Of a DNA stretch of 33,709 nucleotides, positions 30,672 through 33,709 are shown piece by piece (position 1 is the first letter of the stretch; the number at the start of each line of letters is the position of its first letter). Location: assembly GCF_900102365.1 (NCBI RefSeq), contig NZ_FOIN01000027.1, positions 1-33,709 on the forward strand, read 5' to 3'. Below the pieces are notes generated by a model. The model ran no database searches and was not told where the DNA came from. It saw only the letters and a program-made list of their open reading frames with translations. A program made the translations under genes and the position numbers. This stretch comes from Thomasclavelia cocleata. GTDB taxonomy: Bacteria; Bacillota_I; Bacilli_A; Erysipelotrichales; Coprobacillaceae.

Positions 30672-33600
30672 ATGAAAACTATGAAAAGAATAAAAAGAAT
30701 TGGGATTATTGGAATTATTTTAGCTTTTGTTTTATCTGTTTTTTCTGGTGTTATTGTAATTGAAAATGTAAATGCAGCTCAGGAAAATGAAAAAACTATT
30801 ACTGCAAAAATTGATGTTGGAGAGGGAATTGATAAATTTAATTATTATCCAGAAAACAAATGGAAAGCAGGACCTAAAATTGATGAGTATTTTACAACTG
30901 TCGATACTAGACTAGAAGAGAACAAAGATGTTTATTATACAATCGATTTTGAAGGAACAGGAATAGAAGTATATGGTTTTAAAGCACCTAGACATTCAAT
31001 TGTAGCATTTTCAATTGATGGGAGTGAACCTATAGAAGTCGATACTTTTGCAAGTGTTCGTACAACTAATCCAGTCATGTTGAAAGAATATAAAGATTTG
31101 AGCAATGGTCAACATCAAATCAAAGTACAAGCTACTGGAAAAACAAATGTGGCTGCAATATTTGGTGATATACAAGTATCATATGCAAAAATATATAAGC
31201 CTAGACAGGTTGCCACAAGTATTGTTTTTAATAAAGAGTCAGCTACTATATATGAAGGGGCTACATACCAAATTGAATATACAACAAGTCCAATAGATGC
31301 GATGTTACCAGATGATTTTAAATTTACATCTAATGATGAATCTATTGCTACTGTAAATGATGATGGTTTGGTGACTGCAATCAGTAAAGGGAAAACAGAG
31401 ATTAAAGGATATTCACCAAGTCTTGGATTTGAAGCAAATATGGAAATCATAGTTGAAAAAATAAGTGATTTACATGCTACTGTTGTTGATTCTAATGATC
31501 AATATCAACAAAAACATTATCAAACCTTGATGAATACAAATGAGAGTTTTGAGTCACTATGGTCTTGGAAAAATGATAAAGCTATTTCTCAAATTGCTTT
31601 GCTTACAGGAAATAAGGATTTGGAAAATGTAAAGATTGAATTTGGAGAATTTAAAAATAATAATGGAGAATTATTGAATCAAAATAATTTTAAAGCAACT
31701 TATATGAAAGAAGTAAAAGCATTTATTGGTAATGCAGGATGGTATTCATATAATCCTGAGGGACATCTCCCAATTGGGCCTAAAGAAGATTATTTTGATG
31801 TTATTTATGATTCAGAGCCTTTAGATATAGCTAAAAATCGAGTTCAATTAGTGTGGCTTGATTTTGGTATAGATAAAGATGCTAAAGCAGGCGTTTATAA
31901 TGGAAAAGTAACAATAAGCGCAGATAATACAGATGTAGAGCAAGTAATTGATTATTCAATTGAAGTAATAGATGCTGATTTCTTAGATGAAAATGAATAT
32001 AGTTTTAGACCAGATTTTTGGACTTATCCATTTAGTTCAGCTGAATATTACGATGTAGAACCATTTTCAGATGAACATAATGAAATCTTAAAGAAACATT
32101 TATTACAATATAAAAACTATGGTGGTACTACATTAACAGGAACATTAGTAGAAGAAGCATGGGGTGGTCAAACATATGGAAAGACTGATGCTGCTACTGG
32201 TGATAATGTACGTTGTCCTTCATTAATTAAGTGGATTAAGCAAGCTGATGGAACATGGCGATTTGATTATAATTATTTTGATAAGTTTGTAGAACTTGCT
32301 AAATCAATTGATTTAGGAGATGATATTGTATTATATAGTCCAATGCCATGGAATAATCAAATCATTTATTATGATGAAGCAAGTGCAACTACTAAAAAAA
32401 TTAGTGCTGCACCAGGGACTACTGCATATGCAAATAATTGGAAACCATTTTTTAAAGATTTTGCTGATCATTTAGATGAAAGAGATTGGTTTGATGATAT
32501 ATCTTTAGGATTTGATGAAAGAGATAATATGTTAAGTGTATTTAACATAATTGATCAAATAAAAAATAAAGATGGTAAAGTATTTAAGAAACAGGGAGCT
32601 TATAATCATATATATTCAAATGATGGTGTTCCTGATAGAATGGTAAGTTTATCTTTTAATTTAAATCAATTAAGGAATCAAGGAATTGATAAATTTAAAA
32701 AGTTTGTTGCTGATAGAAAAGCTAAAGGATTAAAAACAAGTTTTTATACAGGAACAGAAATTTTTCCAAATACATTTGTTCGTTCTCTTCCAGGTGAAGG
32801 ATATTGGACAATGATGTTCTCAGGAGCTTTAGATTTAGATTATTTCCTTGATTGGGCATATGATGCTTGGGTTGAAGATCCTCTTGTAGATGCAACACAC
32901 TCATCATTCCAACCAGGAGATTGTTTTATGGTATATCCATCTTTGAGGGATGCTACTAATAAAGAATCTAAACCTTCAATTAGAAGTGAAAAATATGGTG
33001 AAGGTATAAGAGATATTAATAAGCTTTATCGTATCAAAAATGAGTGTCCAGCTTTAAAAGATGAGATAGATGCATTATTTGCAACTGTAAAATCTAATTA
33101 TGATAATGTTACAGTACAAAATGATCCAAGTTGGTTTGTACCTGGAATTACAGGAAGACCAGCCTACTGGGCTTCTGAAAAAGGAAGAAAAGATATTTTA
33201 ACTGATGTAGAAGCCTTTAAGCAGGGAGTTTATGAAATCAGCAAAAAATATGCTGAATTATCAAAAACAGATCGAAGTGCTTTAGAAATTGCTGTAGAAT
33301 TAGCAGATGAGGTAACAGAAGAAGAGTTACAAAATGTAGTTCCTATAGTTGTTGCTGAATTTAGAGCAGCTCATAATTATGCTAAAGAAGTTTTAAATGA
33401 TTCTTTGGCAAGTCAGGAAACAATTGATCTTGCTTTCACACGTTTAGCAAATGCAATGCATATGTTAGAGTTCTATAAAGGAGATAAAACAGAATTACAG
33501 GCATTAGTTACTAGAGTAGAAAAATTAGAAGAAGGTAACTATACATCAGAATCTTGGGCTCCATTTAAAGAAGCATTAGATGCAGCAATAGCAGTTATTG

Positions 33601-33709
33601 GGGATGATAATGCATTAGAACCAGATGTAGAATTAGCGTATAAGAATTTAAGTGAAGCATTTGCAAACTTAAAATTAGCAGCAGATAAGACAAGACTACG
33701 AAACTTTGT
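30672..33709 (+). CDS. Secreted multidomain GH123-like glycoside hydrolase, 3' end beyond the window (at least 1,012 aa)
   Basis: Open to the window edge without a stop. Signal peptide at residues 1-35 (basic start, long hydrophobic core, cleavage likely at VNA-AQ). About 40-172 is a beta-rich, possibly carbohydrate-binding region. A bacterial Ig-like (BIG2) domain at 176-257 carries SIATVNDDGLVTAISKGKTE. From about 255 to 780 is a GH123/DUF4091-type enzyme with the adjacent acidic pair D615-E616 in LGFDERD and GDCFMVYPSL near 749. A FIVAR-type helical domain spans about 940-1008 (YTSESWAPFKEALDAA). GH123 enzymes release beta-linked N-acetylgalactosamine from glycosphingolipid-type glycans using an Asp-Glu pair. 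GGAGAT lies upstream of the ATG. Cell-wall anchoring cannot be judged. Confidence 0.8.
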   Translation, partial: MKTMKRIKRIGIIGIILAFVLSVFSGVIVIENVNAAQENEKTITAKIDVGEGIDKFNYYPENKWKAGPKIDEYFTTVDTRLEENKDVYYTIDFEGTGIEVYGFKAPRHSIVAFSIDGSEPIEVDTFASVRTTNPVMLKEYKDLSNGQHQIKVQATGKTNVAAIFGDIQVSYAKIYKPRQVATSIVFNKESATIYEGATYQIEYTTSPIDAMLPDDFKFTSNDESIATVNDDGLVTAISKGKTEIKGYSPSLGFEANMEIIVEKISDLHATVVDSNDQYQQKHYQTLMNTNESFESLWSWKNDKAISQIALLTGNKDLENVKIEFGEFKNNNGELLNQNNFKATYMKEVKAFIGNAGWYSYNPEGHLPIGPKEDYFDVIYDSEPLDIAKNRVQLVWLDFGIDKDAKAGVYNGKVTISADNTDVEQVIDYSIEVIDADFLDENEYSFRPDFWTYPFSSAEYYDVEPFSDEHNEILKKHLLQYKNYGGTTLTGTLVEEAWGGQTYGKTDAATGDNVRCPSLIKWIKQADGTWRFDYNYFDKFVELAKSIDLGDDIVLYSPMPWNNQIIYYDEASATTKKISAAPGTTAYANNWKPFFKDFADHLDERDWFDDISLGFDERDNMLSVFNIIDQIKNKDGKVFKKQGAYNHIYSNDGVPDRMVSLSFNLNQLRNQGIDKFKKFVADRKAKGLKTSFYTGTEIFPNTFVRSLPGEGYWTMMFSGALDLDYFLDWAYDAWVEDPLVDATHSSFQPGDCFMVYPSLRDATNKESKPSIRSEKYGEGIRDINKLYRIKNECPALKDEIDALFATVKSNYDNVTVQNDPSWFVPGITGRPAYWASEKGRKDILTDVEAFKQGVYEISKKYAELSKTDRSALEIAVELADEVTEEELQNVVPIVVAEFRAAHNYAKEVLNDSLASQETIDLAFTRLANAMHMLEFYKGDKTELQALVTRVEKLEEGNYTSESWAPFKEALDAAIAVIGDDNALEPDVELAYKNLSEAFANLKLAADKTRLRNF

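Overview
The window is AT-rich (roughly 30% GC by eye), with dense co-directional operons, strong AGGAGG-type ribosome binding sites and a spoVA cluster. That points to a spore-forming, low-GC Firmicute. The gene mix (GH123-like glycosidase with FIVAR repeat, DUF5662, DUF3788, COG2509 oxidoreductase, paired KtrAB/TrkAH) suggests a gut Erysipelotrichia such as the Thomasclavelia/Coprobacillus group. The taxonomic placement is inference.

Layout. 1-314 is the right end of an IS4-family insertion sequence entering from the left. 438-3767 holds a small zinc-ribbon protein, a YhgE/Pip membrane protein (minus strand) and a divergent Rrf2 regulator, with two tandem 19-bp palindromes between the last two. 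3873-5896 is an overlapping three-gene operon (HAD phosphatase, DUF523, mannose-6-phosphate isomerase). 6066-8686 has DUF3788, a 700-bp poorly coding gap, an Ldh2-type dehydrogenase and a VOC protein. 8706-10552 (minus) has a thioesterase, an MBL-fold hydrolase and a YebC-family regulator. 10693-16035 is an operon of two FAD oxidoreductases, MntP, KtrB and KtrA. 16320-20348 is TrkA, TrkH and an HD-domain dNTPase, followed by the c-di-AMP receptor DarA, so two K+ uptake systems sit next to a c-di-AMP sensor. 20802-23479 is folate: a GNAT-FolC fusion and a FolT-like ECF S component. 25235-28287 is spoVAC-AD-AE-AF, then scpA, scpB and DUF5662. From 30672 to the window edge runs a large secreted GH123-like glycosidase, open at the right.

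The most unusual object is 23494-25168, a 1,675-bp insertion between folT and spoVAC. It has perfect 18-bp terminal inverted repeats and an exact 11-bp target duplication. Its ends and the 3' transposase remnant are IS4-family (IS231-like), but where the transposase N-terminus should be there is a minus-strand block: antitoxin, frameshifted ParE/RelE toxin, a small coiled-coil protein and a DpnD/PcfM-like protein. This resembles a mobile insertion cassette. It landed in the loop of the intrinsic terminator between folT and spoVAC, splitting its two stem arms 1.7 kb apart. A second old insertion scar, a TnpB-like C-terminal tail, lies in the folT leader.
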